A stretch of 64,000 nt of DNA from Actinokineospora bangkokensis (GCF_001940455.1 NZ_MKQR01000025.1:101164-165163), one strand, 5' to 3'. Counted from the stretch's first letter, positions 17,563-28,864 are shown. Made by a program: numbers and translations. The notes: a model not told the origin generated them from the sequence alone.

Positions 17563-17566
<4 letters not shown>
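15308..17566 (-). CDS. treY: maltooligosyltrehalose synthase
   Basis: A 752-aa GH13 enzyme that converts the reducing-end alpha-1,4 bond of maltodextrin into alpha,alpha-1,1. [13 protein letters not shown], the first barrel motif DIVPNHMSV and the nucleophile region [13 protein letters not shown] are characteristic. TYRLQ at the N-terminus is a TreY signature. The start is GTG 17566 or ATG 17563. Both overlap the treX stop (by 4 or 1 nt), and the stop overlaps treZ. The three genes form one translationally coupled operon. Confidence 0.95.
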
Positions 17567-19683
<2,117 letters not shown>

Positions 19684-19858
19684 GCAGTCTCCTCGGTCAC
19701 TCGCCCGTCACGGGCACTCGGGCACAACCTTATGGGCTCGGACCGCCTCCGCGCCGATCACGGTGTTCCCGTGCCCCGGGTGGTTTCAAACCGTCCCCCG
19801 ATCCGGCGAAGCGCCAACCCGGGCGGCCGGTTCGGCGGCCCCGGGGGGGCACCGCAGG

Positions 19859-20797
<939 letters not shown>

Positions 20798-20904
20798 CGC
20801 CCCTCCCCTCGCGCCCAGTGCCGAACATACCCGTGCCCACCGGCGCGGAAACGCAAGCCCGGCCGGGCGTGGCGCCACCCGGGCTCACCGAGCGCGGGGC
20901 AGGT

Positions 20905-20932
20905 GTTGGTGCGACCGTTCGGGGGTACCAAC
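20905..20932. promoter_or_regulatory. inverted repeat in the kinase/repeat-peptide divergent region
   Basis: GTTGGT at 20905-20910 and ACCAAC at 20927-20932 face each other across 16 bases, 41 nt before the peptide gene start. The position suits an operator for the repeat-peptide operon. No matching regulator is adjacent. Confidence 0.35.
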
Positions 20933-20972
20933 GCCGGGGACGCAGTTCCCCCACCACACACCTGGAGGCGCA

Positions 20973-21518
20973 ATGTCGCTCGAAGACGACGACATCCGCA
21001 GTGGCCACATCGGCGAGCACGGCCCGGCCGACTCGAGCGCGGGCACCGCGGACCACGGTGCCGCGGGCCAGCCCGGCGGTCACGACGGCGGCGCGGACGG
21101 CGGCGCGGACGCGGGTGCCGACGGCGGAGCGGACGGCGGCGCGGGCACCGCGGACCACGGGGCCGCGGGCGTGCCCGGCGGCCACGACGGCGGTGCGGAC
21201 GGCGGCGCTGACGGCGGTGCTGACGGCGGTGCGTCCGGCACGGCCGACCACGGCGCGTCCGGCGTGCCCGGCGGCCACGACGGCGGCGCTGACGGCGGTG
21301 CCGACGGCGGCGCGGGCGCCGACCACGGTGCGGCCGACAGCGCGGCGGGCACGGCCGACCACGGCGCGTCCGGCGTGCCGGGCGGCCACGACGGTGGCGC
21401 TGACGGCGGTGCCGATGGCGGTGCGGACGGTGGCGCCGATGGCGGTGCTGACGGCGGTGCTGACGGCGGTGCCGACGGTGGCGCGGACGGCGGTGCCGAC
21501 GGCAGCGCGGGCCTGTGA
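20973..21518 (+). CDS. Asp/His/Gly/Ala repeat peptide, possible substrate of the adjacent JmjC oxygenase
   Basis: A 181-aa low-complexity protein with no Cys, Lys or aromatic residues. Residues 1-24 (MSLEDDDIRSGHIGEHGPAD...) form a non-repetitive acidic head. Four modules follow, at 25-58, 59-89, 90-126 and 127-181. Each opens with TADHGA(A/S)G(Q/V)PGGHD and continues in GGAD units, nine in a row in the last module. The head and repeats look like a leader plus multiple core segments. RTX calcium repeats are excluded because no hydrophobic position is present. ATG 20973 has CTGGAGG 5 nt upstream. Its stop overlaps the oxygenase gene by GTGA. I do not recognise the family, and a substrate role is inferred from context. 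Confidence 0.75.
   Translation: MSLEDDDIRSGHIGEHGPADSSAGTADHGAAGQPGGHDGGADGGADAGADGGADGGAGTADHGAAGVPGGHDGGADGGADGGADGGASGTADHGASGVPGGHDGGADGGADGGAGADHGAADSAAGTADHGASGVPGGHDGGADGGADGGADGGADGGADGGADGGADGGADGGADGSAGL
21045..21501 (+). repeat. four coding modules of TADHGA-GGHD-(GGAD)n
   Basis: The DNA repeats at two scales: modules of 31-55 codons and 12-nt GGAD units inside them. Units encoding the same residues use different codons (GGC GGT or GGT GGC; GCC, GCG or GCT; GAC or GAT). The protein sequence is therefore conserved beyond simple slippage. Confidence 0.9.
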
Positions 21519-22744
21519 GCACGTCTCCCACCGGGCGGTCCTCCCAGGGGGACCGCCCGGCCCTGCGCCGGTGCCTGGAGCTCGACCCGGACACCTTCGC
21601 CGCCGAGCACTGGGGCCGCACCCCGGTGCTCGGGCACCCCGGGTCCTTCGCCGACCTGCTCACCCTCGACGACGTCGACGAGCTGCTGTCGCGGCGCGGG
21701 CTGCGCACGCCGTTCCTGCGGGTGGCCAAGGACGGCGCCGTGCTGTCCTCGGCCCAGTTCACCAGCGGCGGCGGGGTCGGCGCCGAGGTCGCCGACCAGG
21801 TCAACGACGGCAAGGTGGCCCGGCTGTTCGACCAGGGCTCCACCCTGGTGCTCCAGGGGCTGCACCGGCTGTGGCCGCCGCTGGTCGAGTTCGCCTCCCA
21901 GCTCGGCGTCGACCTCGGGCACCCGGTCCAGGTCAACGCCTACATCACCCCGCCGTCGTCGCAGGGCTTCTCCGCCCACTACGACGTGCACGACGTGTTC
22001 GTGCTCCAGGTCGCCGGGGAGAAGCGCTGGCTCATCCACGAGCCGGTGCACCGCGACCCGCTGCGCGACCAGCCCTGGGACCAGCACGCCGCCGCCGTGC
22101 GCGAGCGCGCGCAGGGCGAGCCGCTGATCGACACCGTGCTGCGCCCCGGCGACGCCCTCTACCTGCCGCGCGGCTACCTGCATTCGGCGCGCGCCCTGGG
22201 CGGGGTGTCGGCGCACATCACCGTCGGCATCCACGTGCTCACCCGGTACGCGCTGGTGGAGGCCCTGCTCAAGCTCGCGGGCGCGGAGGAGGAGCTGCGC
22301 ACGACGCTGCCGCTGGGCATCGACGCCGCCTCCCCCGACGAGCTCACCCAGCACCTCGACGCCACCCTCGACGCCCTGGTGCGCACGCTCAAGGCCGCCG
22401 ACCCGGCGGAGGTCTCGCGGTTGGTGCGCAACCGCGTCTGGTCGGGCACCAAGCCCGCCCCCCTGGCCCCGCTCGCCCAGGCCGCGGCCGCGCAGTCGGT
22501 GGCCGAGGGCACCCGCGTGGTGCTGCGCCGGGGCCTGCGCCACCGGCTCACCACCCGCGGCGACCGCGCCCTGCTCGACCTGCCCGGCGACCGGCTCGAC
22601 CTGCCCGCCTACACCGCGCCGGCGCTCGCCGCCCTGCTGACCGGCGCCCCCGCCGCGGTGGGCGAGCTGCCCGGCCTGGACGCGGCCGACCAGGTGACCC
22701 TGGTGCGCAGGCTCCTGCGCGAGGGGGTACTGGTCCCGGAGTGA
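21515..22744 (+). CDS. JmjC/cupin oxygenase of the ribosomal-oxygenase (NO66/MINA/YcfD) type
   Basis: A 409-aa Fe(II)/2-oxoglutarate-dependent oxygenase. The metal triad is H155 and D157 in FSAHYDVHDVFVLQ and H223 in LYLPRGYLHSAR. GEKRW supplies the lysine expected to bind 2-oxoglutarate. A helical dimerisation/winged-helix-like C-terminal half follows. Known relatives hydroxylate Arg or His side chains of ribosomal proteins. The start overlaps the repeat-peptide gene and the stop overlaps the Fe-S protein gene, both by GTGA. The Asp/His-rich repeat peptide is therefore the leading candidate substrate (inference). No ribosomal protein gene is near. Confidence 0.9.
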   Translation: MSTSPTGRSSQGDRPALRRCLELDPDTFAAEHWGRTPVLGHPGSFADLLTLDDVDELLSRRGLRTPFLRVAKDGAVLSSAQFTSGGGVGAEVADQVNDGKVARLFDQGSTLVLQGLHRLWPPLVEFASQLGVDLGHPVQVNAYITPPSSQGFSAHYDVHDVFVLQVAGEKRWLIHEPVHRDPLRDQPWDQHAAAVRERAQGEPLIDTVLRPGDALYLPRGYLHSARALGGVSAHITVGIHVLTRYALVEALLKLAGAEEELRTTLPLGIDAASPDELTQHLDATLDALVRTLKAADPAEVSRLVRNRVWSGTKPAPLAPLAQAAAAQSVAEGTRVVLRRGLRHRLTTRGDRALLDLPGDRLDLPAYTAPALAALLTGAPAAVGELPGLDAADQVTLVRRLLREGVLVPE

Positions 22745-23598
22745 CAGCACGCCTCCCCTCCCCCGAGCGGTGCGCCGACGCCTGCGGCCGCCGCGGCGAC
22801 CCGCTGACCGGGACCGCGCCCCCGGTGCCCCGCTGGCTGCTCGTCGAGCAGCCCAAGGCCTGGGGGCCGGACCCGTGGCGCGACTGCGCCCTGCCCGCGG
22901 ACGTCATCGCGGGCCTGGCCCGGCGGGCAGCTCAGGTGGGTGCCCGGGTCATGCTCATCCGACGGCCCGGCAGGCGCGAGGAGGGCCCGCTGCGGTGGGC
23001 CTACGTGGACTCGCTGCGCGGGGAGTCGTGGTGGTCGACCTTCGACGACCCGCACGAGCTGGTCACCTCCCCGTGGCCCAGCGGCACCCGCTCGGTCGAC
23101 CCGGTGTACCTGGTGTGCGCGCACGGCCGCCACGACACCTGCTGCGCGCTGCGCGGGCGCCCGGTCGCCGCCGCGCTGGCCCGGTCGCGGCCGGAGCGCA
23201 CGTGGGAGTGCTCGCACGTCGGCGGCGACCGGTTCGCGGCGAACCTGGTGGCGCTGCCGCACGGCTTCTACTTCGGCCAGGTCACCCCCGAGGGGGTCGA
23301 GCGGCTGGCCGAGGACTTCGAGGCGGGCCGGTTGACGATCCCGCTGGTGCGCGGGCGCACCACCCTCACCGGCCCGGTGCAGGCCGCCCAGCAGGTCGCC
23401 AGGGAGCGCACCGGCGAGGCGGGGGTGGAGGCGTTCGCGCCGACCCGGGTCGAGCAGGTGGAGCAGGGGCGGTGGGTGGTCCACCTCGACGGGCTGGCCG
23501 AACCGGTGCGGCTGCGCGCGGAGTTCGTCACCTCGGACTCGCCGCTGACGTGCAGCGCCACGGCCCCCGGGCGGTTCAGGGTGTTCGTGGCGGAGTGA
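22741..23598 (+). CDS. sucrase/ferredoxin-like thioredoxin-fold Fe-S protein
   Basis: A 285-aa Suc_Fer-like protein. The probable [2Fe-2S] ligands are C126 (VCAHGRHD), C134/C135 (TCC) and C157 (ECSHVGGDRFAANLVALPHG). C11 and C15 add a cysteine pair at the N-terminus. The C-terminal 100 residues are a separate domain of unknown role. GTG 22741 overlaps the oxygenase stop. The protein may donate electrons to the JmjC enzyme, keep its iron reduced, or act on the modified peptide. JmjC oxygenases do not normally need a ferredoxin, so the partnership is unusual. Confidence 0.88.
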   Translation: MTARLPSPERCADACGRRGDPLTGTAPPVPRWLLVEQPKAWGPDPWRDCALPADVIAGLARRAAQVGARVMLIRRPGRREEGPLRWAYVDSLRGESWWSTFDDPHELVTSPWPSGTRSVDPVYLVCAHGRHDTCCALRGRPVAAALARSRPERTWECSHVGGDRFAANLVALPHGFYFGQVTPEGVERLAEDFEAGRLTIPLVRGRTTLTGPVQAAQQVARERTGEAGVEAFAPTRVEQVEQGRWVVHLDGLAEPVRLRAEFVTSDSPLTCSATAPGRFRVFVAE

Positions 23599-23602
23599 GC
23601 GC

Positions 23603-23914
23603 TCAGGCGCCGCTCTCGGCGGTGAGCCAGGCCAGGTAGCCGGGGCTGCCGCCGGTGATCGGCACGCTGATCAGCTCCGGCTCGTCGTAGGGGTGCGCCG
23701 CGCCGAGGTGGGCGATCAGCTCGTCCGGGCGGGCGGTCTTGAAGTGCACCTGGAACTCCTGGGCCGTCTCCACCCGGCCCTGCCAGCGGTAGGTGCTGGT
23801 CACGGGCCCGAGCACCTGCGCGCAGGCGGCCAGGCGCTCGCGCACCGCGGCCTCGGCCAGCTGTCCCGCGACGTCCGCCGAGTCGGTCGTGGTGATCACC
23901 AGTGCGTGCGCCAT
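23603..23914 (-). CDS. cutA: divalent-cation tolerance protein CutA
   Basis: A 103-aa protein, the normal length for CutA. ALVITTTDSADVAGQLAEAA, RLAACAQVLGPVTSTYRWQG and the C-terminal HPYDEPELISVPITGGSPGY are the family hallmarks. CutA forms very stable trimers resembling PII proteins and is linked to copper tolerance, although the mechanism is unsettled. It ends 4 nt from the stop of the convergent Suc_Fer gene. ATG 23914 begins the fold, and sequence further upstream in this frame is not conserved-looking. Confidence 0.92.
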   Translation of the reverse strand: MAHALVITTTDSADVAGQLAEAAVRERLAACAQVLGPVTSTYRWQGRVETAQEFQVHFKTARPDELIAHLGAAHPYDEPELISVPITGGSPGYLAWLTAESGA

Positions 23915-24004
23915 GGCGCCGACCCTAGCCCCCGATCCCCAGGTCGCAGCGGGGTGAAACGTGACGTGGGTGATCCTCGTCGAGTGGTGGGAGCCCGGGG
24001 CGCG

Positions 24005-24032
24005 GCATAGGGTCGGAGCAAGCGCTCCGACC
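24005..24032 (+). promoter_or_regulatory. -10-like element overlapping a perfect inverted repeat
   Basis: CATAGGGT resembles a -10 element, with TAGGGT as at 9780. It runs directly into GGTCGGAGC-AAGC-GCTCCGACC (24011-24032), a perfect 9-bp inverted repeat. At this place, 17 nt before the start codon of the 128-aa protein gene, it could bind a repressor or form the 5' end of the mRNA. Confidence 0.45.
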
Positions 24033-24048
24033 GGATGGGGGAACGTGC

Positions 24049-24435
24049 ATGACAGCGACCGCCTCGGGTGTCCCACCCGTCTCGGGGGTGGCCTGGGGTG
24101 ATCAGCACGACCGGCTGCTGACCTTCGTCTACCGGGTGTTCGACACCTGCGTCCGCGACGCCGCGCAGGCCAGCGCGCTCACGGTCGACCTGTTCGGCAG
24201 GCTGCACCACCTCGTCGACCGGCCCGACCTCGACGACGAGACCACCCGCGCCGAGGTCGTCGTCAGCATCGCCGCCGCCCTGCGCGAGCGCACCAGCCGC
24301 GAGGCCATCCAGCGCGCCATCGGCCACGCCGCCTGGCAAGACCGCCTCAGCGCCCCCCGCCGCGCGGGCGCCGCGGGCTGGCACACCGCCCTCGGCGCGG
24401 TCACCGCCTTCACCCGCCACCTGCAGGTCTCATGA
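24049..24435 (+). CDS. unknown 128-aa protein coupled to a DUF2867 gene
   Basis: A soluble, mostly helical protein, without a signal or membrane segment. I do not recognise it. The middle, DRLLTFVYRVFDTCVRDAAQ with ALTVDLFGRL, has the look of a helical bundle such as sigma region 2, but no polymerase- or DNA-binding motif is visible. ATG 24049 has GGGGGAA upstream. Its stop overlaps the next gene by ATGA, so the two proteins probably work together. An inverted repeat at the promoter suggests regulated expression. Confidence 0.65.
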   Translation: MTATASGVPPVSGVAWGDQHDRLLTFVYRVFDTCVRDAAQASALTVDLFGRLHHLVDRPDLDDETTRAEVVVSIAAALRERTSREAIQRAIGHAAWQDRLSAPRRAGAAGWHTALGAVTAFTRHLQVS

Positions 24436-25835
24436 GCACCGCGGTCGCGGGCGCGAGCGGGTACGTCGGCCACCGGCTCGTGGCGTCCCTCGACGCCGAC
24501 GGCGAGGAAGTGATCGCCCTCGGCCGCCACCCCGACTCCCTGCCCGACGGCGACCACGTCCGCCACTGCGCGGTCGACGTGGGCGACACCCAGGCCCTCA
24601 CCGAGGTGCTCGACGGCGTCACCACCGCCTACTACCTCGTGCACGCCATGGCGGGCGGCGAGGGGTTCGCGGAGAAGGACCGGCAGCTGGCCCGCTCGTT
24701 CGCCGACGCGGCCGTCGCCGCGGGCGTGCAGCGGATCGTCTACCTGGGCGGGCTCGGCGCTGAGGGGCTGTCCGAGCACCTGGAGTCGCGCCAGGAGGTC
24801 GGCCGCCTGCTCGCCGAGACCGGCGTCCCGGTGGTGGAGCTGCGCGCGGCCGTCATCATCGGCTCGGGCAGCATCTCCTTCGAGATGATGCGGTACCTGA
24901 CCGAGCGCCTGCCGTTCATGGTCTGCCCGCGCTGGGTGCAGACGAAGGTGCAGCCCATCGCGGAGTCCGACCTCATCGCCTGCCTGCGCCAGTCCGCCGA
25001 CCCGGACCGGGTGCCCGCGGGCGTGTACGAGATCGGCGGCCCGGACGTCCTCACCTACGAGGACCTGATGCACCTCTACGCCCGCGTCCGCGACCTGCCG
25101 CGCCGCCGCATCGTGCGCGTGCCGCTGCTGACGCCCCAGCTCTCGTCGTACTGGGTGCACGTGGTGACCCCGGTCGACCGGGCGGTCAGCAGCTCGCTGG
25201 TCGACAGCCTGCGCAACGACGTCGTGGTGACGCAGGAGGACAACCCGTTCGACCTCGAGTGCGTGCCGATGGCCGAGGCCATCGCCCGCACGCTGGACGA
25301 CCAGCGCGACCGCACCGCCACCGCCGTCTTCGAGGCCGACAACGGGGTGGTGGACGGCATCTTCACCCTCAGCACCTCGGTGCCCATGCAGCCGCACGAG
25401 GCCAAGGGCGCGCGGCTGGACCTGTCGCAGTGCGGCAACGACCTGCACTGGTACGGGTGGGCGTGGGCCTGGGTGCTGCGCATCTGGCTGGGCAAGCTGT
25501 TCGGGGAGAAGCTGGAGCTGCACCGCCCGCCGAAGGTGGAGAAGGGCGCCGTGGTCGACTGGTGGACCGTGGCGGACATGAGCGACCACCACATCGTGCT
25601 CTACACCAACAAGTGGTTCTGCGGCGAGGCGTGGCTGGGCTACCGCATCGACGTGGGTGGTCAACCCCGGCTGCGGCAGGTCGGCGCCCTGCGGGCGAAG
25701 GGGTTGCTGGGCTGGGCCTACTGGCGCGCGGTGTACCCGGTGCACCTGGTCGTGTTCCGGGTGATGGCCCGCAAGCAGACGCGCCGGGCCCACGCCCTCG
25801 CCCGCAAGGCCGCCCGCTCCGCCGAAGCCGCCTGA
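24432..25835 (+). CDS. NAD(P)-binding protein with DUF2867 domain
   Basis: A 467-aa protein. An NmrA/SDR-like Rossmann domain with GASGYVGHRL near residue 7 and YYLVHAM fills about 1-270. DUF2867 follows (about 320-460), with HWYGWAWAWVLRIWLGKLF and the Trp-rich WWTVADMSDHHIVLYTNKWF. This fusion is widespread in actinobacteria and its reaction is unknown. A role with isoprenoid or lipid-linked substrates has been assumed for related proteins, but nothing here proves it. It starts on the ATGA overlap with the 128-aa protein gene. Confidence 0.85.
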   Translation: MSTAVAGASGYVGHRLVASLDADGEEVIALGRHPDSLPDGDHVRHCAVDVGDTQALTEVLDGVTTAYYLVHAMAGGEGFAEKDRQLARSFADAAVAAGVQRIVYLGGLGAEGLSEHLESRQEVGRLLAETGVPVVELRAAVIIGSGSISFEMMRYLTERLPFMVCPRWVQTKVQPIAESDLIACLRQSADPDRVPAGVYEIGGPDVLTYEDLMHLYARVRDLPRRRIVRVPLLTPQLSSYWVHVVTPVDRAVSSSLVDSLRNDVVVTQEDNPFDLECVPMAEAIARTLDDQRDRTATAVFEADNGVVDGIFTLSTSVPMQPHEAKGARLDLSQCGNDLHWYGWAWAWVLRIWLGKLFGEKLELHRPPKVEKGAVVDWWTVADMSDHHIVLYTNKWFCGEAWLGYRIDVGGQPRLRQVGALRAKGLLGWAYWRAVYPVHLVVFRVMARKQTRRAHALARKAARSAEAA

Positions 25836-25853
25836 CCCGGCCCGGCCGCGCCC

Positions 25854-27023
25854 TCAGCGCGCGGTCAGGGGGCTCTGGGTCAGCAGGCGTTCGCAGGTCC
25901 GGGCGACCACGGCGGCCGTGCGGCGGTCGCGGGTGGTGAGGCGCGGGTCCTCGGCGTGGGAGCGCCAGCGCAGCAGGGCCCCGTGGGCGTCGTCCGAGGC
26001 GGACAGGCGCGCGGCGGGGGTGGTGCCGTGGGCGCCGAGCAGGTAGCGGGCCTCCGGCTCGGCCTCCCCCAGGGCGCAGCGACCGGTGTCGAGGTCGGCC
26101 AGGGCCCGCAGCTCGGACAGGTCGTGCAGGTTGGTCAGCGCCCGTTCGAGGTCCTCGACGAGCGGCAGGGTCGCGGGGCGGGGATCGCGGCGCAGGACGG
26201 CGTCGAGGGCGGTGAGGGCCGAGCGGGCGCGGAAGGCCGCGGCCCGGTGGGCGAAGCGGGTGCCGATGGCCTCGCGCAGCTCCACGATGCCGCTCGCCCT
26301 GGCCACCTCGGCCACCAGGGCCGCGCCGGTGGACCCGCGGCGGGCCTCGGCGGTGCTCCAGCGGACGCCGAACAGGCCCAGGCGGGCCAGCAGGGCCGGG
26401 GCCTGGCGCGGGGAGGCGGTGGTGAAGCGGTCGGCGGAGAGCAGGGCCGCGTCCAGCTCCGCCTTCGCCACCCTGGCGAAGGCCTCCAGCGCCTGCACCT
26501 CCGGGGCGGTGAGGGTGGCCGCGCCCAGGGCCAGCAGGCCGGAGACGGCCAGGACGTCCTGGCAGAGCAGGCCCAGCTCCCCCTGCGCCTGCCGCTTGGC
26601 GACGCGGCGCGCCGAGAGCAGGGCGTCGACCCGGCCGCCCGCCAGCTCGTCGGCGCGGGAGAGCACCACCAGGGTCGTCACCGGGTCGTGGGCGCGCAGC
26701 ACCCTGGCGTCGGCACCCGGGTGCGGCAGCAGGTGCAGCCGCACGTCGCCCGCGTCGGCGGGCCCGCCGTCGGCACCGGCGTCCACCAGCTCCACATCGC
26801 CCGGCCAGTCCACGGTGAGCCGGGCGCTGCCCGCGGCCACCGGCTCCCCGACGACGGCGTTGAGCAGGGTGGTGCGGCCGGACCCCGGGGCGCCGGTGAC
26901 GGCCACCCGCAGCGGCCCGTCCACCCGGGAGCGCAGCGCGCGCAGGCGGTCGACGGCGGGGCTGTCGCGGTAGAGGGGCAGGGCGCGGTCCAGCAGCGAC
27001 CGGGCCGCTTCGACCGGGCTCAC
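25854..27023 (-). CDS. IniC-like GTPase
   Basis: A 389-aa P-loop GTPase with Walker A GAPGSGRTT (44-52), a G3-like WPGDVELVDAG and a G4-like VVLSRADEL (SRAD in place of NKxD). A long helical C-terminal half follows. It overlaps the IniA-like gene by GTGA and ends the ini cluster. Mycobacterial IniC is longer (493 aa) and acts with IniA, a bacterial dynamin-like protein of the envelope, in tolerance to isoniazid and ethambutol. Identity is based mainly on gene order and the dynamin-type partner. Confidence 0.75.
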   Translation of the reverse strand: MSPVEAARSLLDRALPLYRDSPAVDRLRALRSRVDGPLRVAVTGAPGSGRTTLLNAVVGEPVAAGSARLTVDWPGDVELVDAGADGGPADAGDVRLHLLPHPGADARVLRAHDPVTTLVVLSRADELAGGRVDALLSARRVAKRQAQGELGLLCQDVLAVSGLLALGAATLTAPEVQALEAFARVAKAELDAALLSADRFTTASPRQAPALLARLGLFGVRWSTAEARRGSTGAALVAEVARASGIVELREAIGTRFAHRAAAFRARSALTALDAVLRRDPRPATLPLVEDLERALTNLHDLSELRALADLDTGRCALGEAEPEARYLLGAHGTTPAARLSASDDAHGALLRWRSHAEDPRLTTRDRRTAAVVARTCERLLTQSPLTAR

Positions 27024-28825
27024 GCGGACAGCGCGCGGGCGGGGTTCCCGGCGCGGATCACCTCGGCCCGCCTGCGCAGCGCCATCAGCTGCTCCAGGCC
27101 CCGGCGCACCTCGGCGGCCCGGGCACCGGTGCGGGCGGCGGCGGCGTCGAGGTCGCGCTTGATGGCCCTGGCCGACTCGGTGGCCTCCGCGCGGCGCTGC
27201 TGGGCCACGGCGGCGAAGCGGTCGCGCAGGGCGCGGTGGATCACCCGGGCGGCGTCCTTGGTCTCCTTGCCGTAGGAGAGGAAGAAGTCGTCCACGTGCC
27301 GCTGCGCGGTGGTCTTGGCGATGGCCTGGCGGCGCTTGAGCCGGGCGCCGCGCTCCTCGAACACGCTGCGCGCGCCGAAGGCGACACCGGCGCCCACGGA
27401 GAACGGGTTGATCAGCGGCAGCCCGGCCAGCGAGGTCGCCAGGCCGGACATGAGCAGGCCGCTGTAGGACCCGCGCAGGCCCACGAACAGCTTCTGCGGG
27501 GTGGAGAACTTCTCGATGTGCGGGCTGCGCAGGCCGTCGACGTGCTCGGCGGAGACCTCGCGCAGCAGGTCCGAGGGGATCGCCACGCCCTCGGGCACCG
27601 CCTGCTTGGCGATGCGGGCGGCGGTCCACTCGAACCGCTCCAGCAGCCACCCGGAGTGCACCTCGGCGGTCGCGGTGAGGTTCTCGGTCATCCACCCCTC
27701 GAACTCCGGCCACACCTTCACCGGGTCCGCCACCTCGAAGTAGTCGTCCACCTCGCGCAGGATCCGCCGGGTGCGGTCGCGCAGGTCGAAGTCGACGTCG
27801 GCGAGCAGGTCGGCCACGTCGTCGGCGAGCAGGGTCTGCCAGCGCTGGGCGTCGCGGGCCAACTCCTCCACCCGCCTGCCCGCGGCGTGCCAGGCGGCCA
27901 GGGCGGCCGGGTCGGCGGCGGGCTGGCCCGCGTCGAACTCCGCTCGCAGCGGGGCGATCAGCTGGTCCAGGGCCAGGCCGGCGGTGGCCGCGGCGGACAG
28001 CGCGGCGGCCCGGGTGGGGTCGGCCAGCACCTCCCGGCGCAGCGCGTCGACCAGCTCGGCGAACCCGGACTCGGCGTTGAGCCGCTTGTCCCCGGTCTCG
28101 GCCGCGGCCAGCCGCAGCAGCGAGGACACCGGCAGCAGCGGGGCGCGCACCCCGGCCTCGGCCAGCAGCCTGCGGTCGGCCTCGGCCACCCGGCGCCACC
28201 CCGGCACGATGTCGATCTTCGTCAGGGCCACCAGCACCACCGGGCACAGCTTGCTGACCTGCACCAGCAGCTCCACCTCCGGCGCGGACAGCTCGGCGGT
28301 CGCGTCGGTCACCAGCAGCACCGCGTCGGCCTCGGCCAGCACCGCCACCGCGCGGGCGGTGCCGGGGCAGCCGGGGGCGCCGAGGGCGGGCGAGTCCACC
28401 AGCACCAGCCCGGACTCCAGCAGCGCCCGGGGCAGGCCCACCTCGGCGCGGCGCACGTCCGCGCCCACGACGGCGAGGTGGTTGGCCCTGGCCGTGGCCG
28501 CCTCCGGGGTCAGCGGCTCCTCGGCGGCGCCGAGGGCGGGCCGCTCGTCGGTGACGACGGTGGCGAACGGGGTGGCGGCGTGGCGGACCACGGCGGGCAC
28601 CGCGGTCGTGCGGTCGTCGCCCACCGCGCACACCGCCGTGCCCAGCAGCGCGTTCACCAGTTGGCTCTTGCCCTTGCCCGCGCACCCGACGACCGCCACG
28701 CGGCGCCCCGGGTCCACCAGGTGCGCGCGGCGGTCCAGCAGGCGGTTCACCAGGTCCGGGCGCTTCCCCGCGGCGCAGGCGCGGACAGTGTCGTCGAAGA
28801 GGTCGAGCCACGGCGGGACGGTCAC
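27020..28825 (-). CDS. iniA: IniA-like dynamin-family GTPase
   Basis: About 601 aa. Walker A is GCAGKGKSQ (48-56), then TTAVPAV (G2), LVLVDSPALGAPG (G3) and VALTKIDIV (G4). A stalk of long helices is interrupted by the hydrophobic patch SGLLMSGLATSLAGLPLINP (membrane paddle) and ends in a charged coiled coil. This matches IniA, a dynamin-like protein that remodels membrane when cell-wall synthesis is inhibited. GTG 28825 and ATG 28849 are both possible starts. Neither has a ribosome site, and a hairpin ends 16 nt before the ATG, so initiation here is unusual. Confidence 0.85.
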   Translation of the reverse strand: MTVPPWLDLFDDTVRACAAGKRPDLVNRLLDRRAHLVDPGRRVAVVGCAGKGKSQLVNALLGTAVCAVGDDRTTAVPAVVRHAATPFATVVTDERPALGAAEEPLTPEAATARANHLAVVGADVRRAEVGLPRALLESGLVLVDSPALGAPGCPGTARAVAVLAEADAVLLVTDATAELSAPEVELLVQVSKLCPVVLVALTKIDIVPGWRRVAEADRRLLAEAGVRAPLLPVSSLLRLAAAETGDKRLNAESGFAELVDALRREVLADPTRAAALSAAATAGLALDQLIAPLRAEFDAGQPAADPAALAAWHAAGRRVEELARDAQRWQTLLADDVADLLADVDFDLRDRTRRILREVDDYFEVADPVKVWPEFEGWMTENLTATAEVHSGWLLERFEWTAARIAKQAVPEGVAIPSDLLREVSAEHVDGLRSPHIEKFSTPQKLFVGLRGSYSGLLMSGLATSLAGLPLINPFSVGAGVAFGARSVFEERGARLKRRQAIAKTTAQRHVDDFFLSYGKETKDAARVIHRALRDRFAAVAQQRRAEATESARAIKRDLDAAAARTGARAAEVRRGLEQLMALRRRAEVIRAGNPARALSA

Positions 28826-28864
28826 ACGGAAGAGTGTGCCGTAACCCATCCGTGACATAAAGCA

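Noticed and set aside
21045-21518. CRISPR array or noncoding satellite
   Set aside because: The units are 12 nt without spacers, lie in frame within a gene with a good ribosome site, and vary synonymously.
21045-21518. RTX-type calcium-binding repeats
   Set aside because: RTX needs GGxGxDxUx with a hydrophobic position every nine residues. The GGAD and TADHGA units have none.
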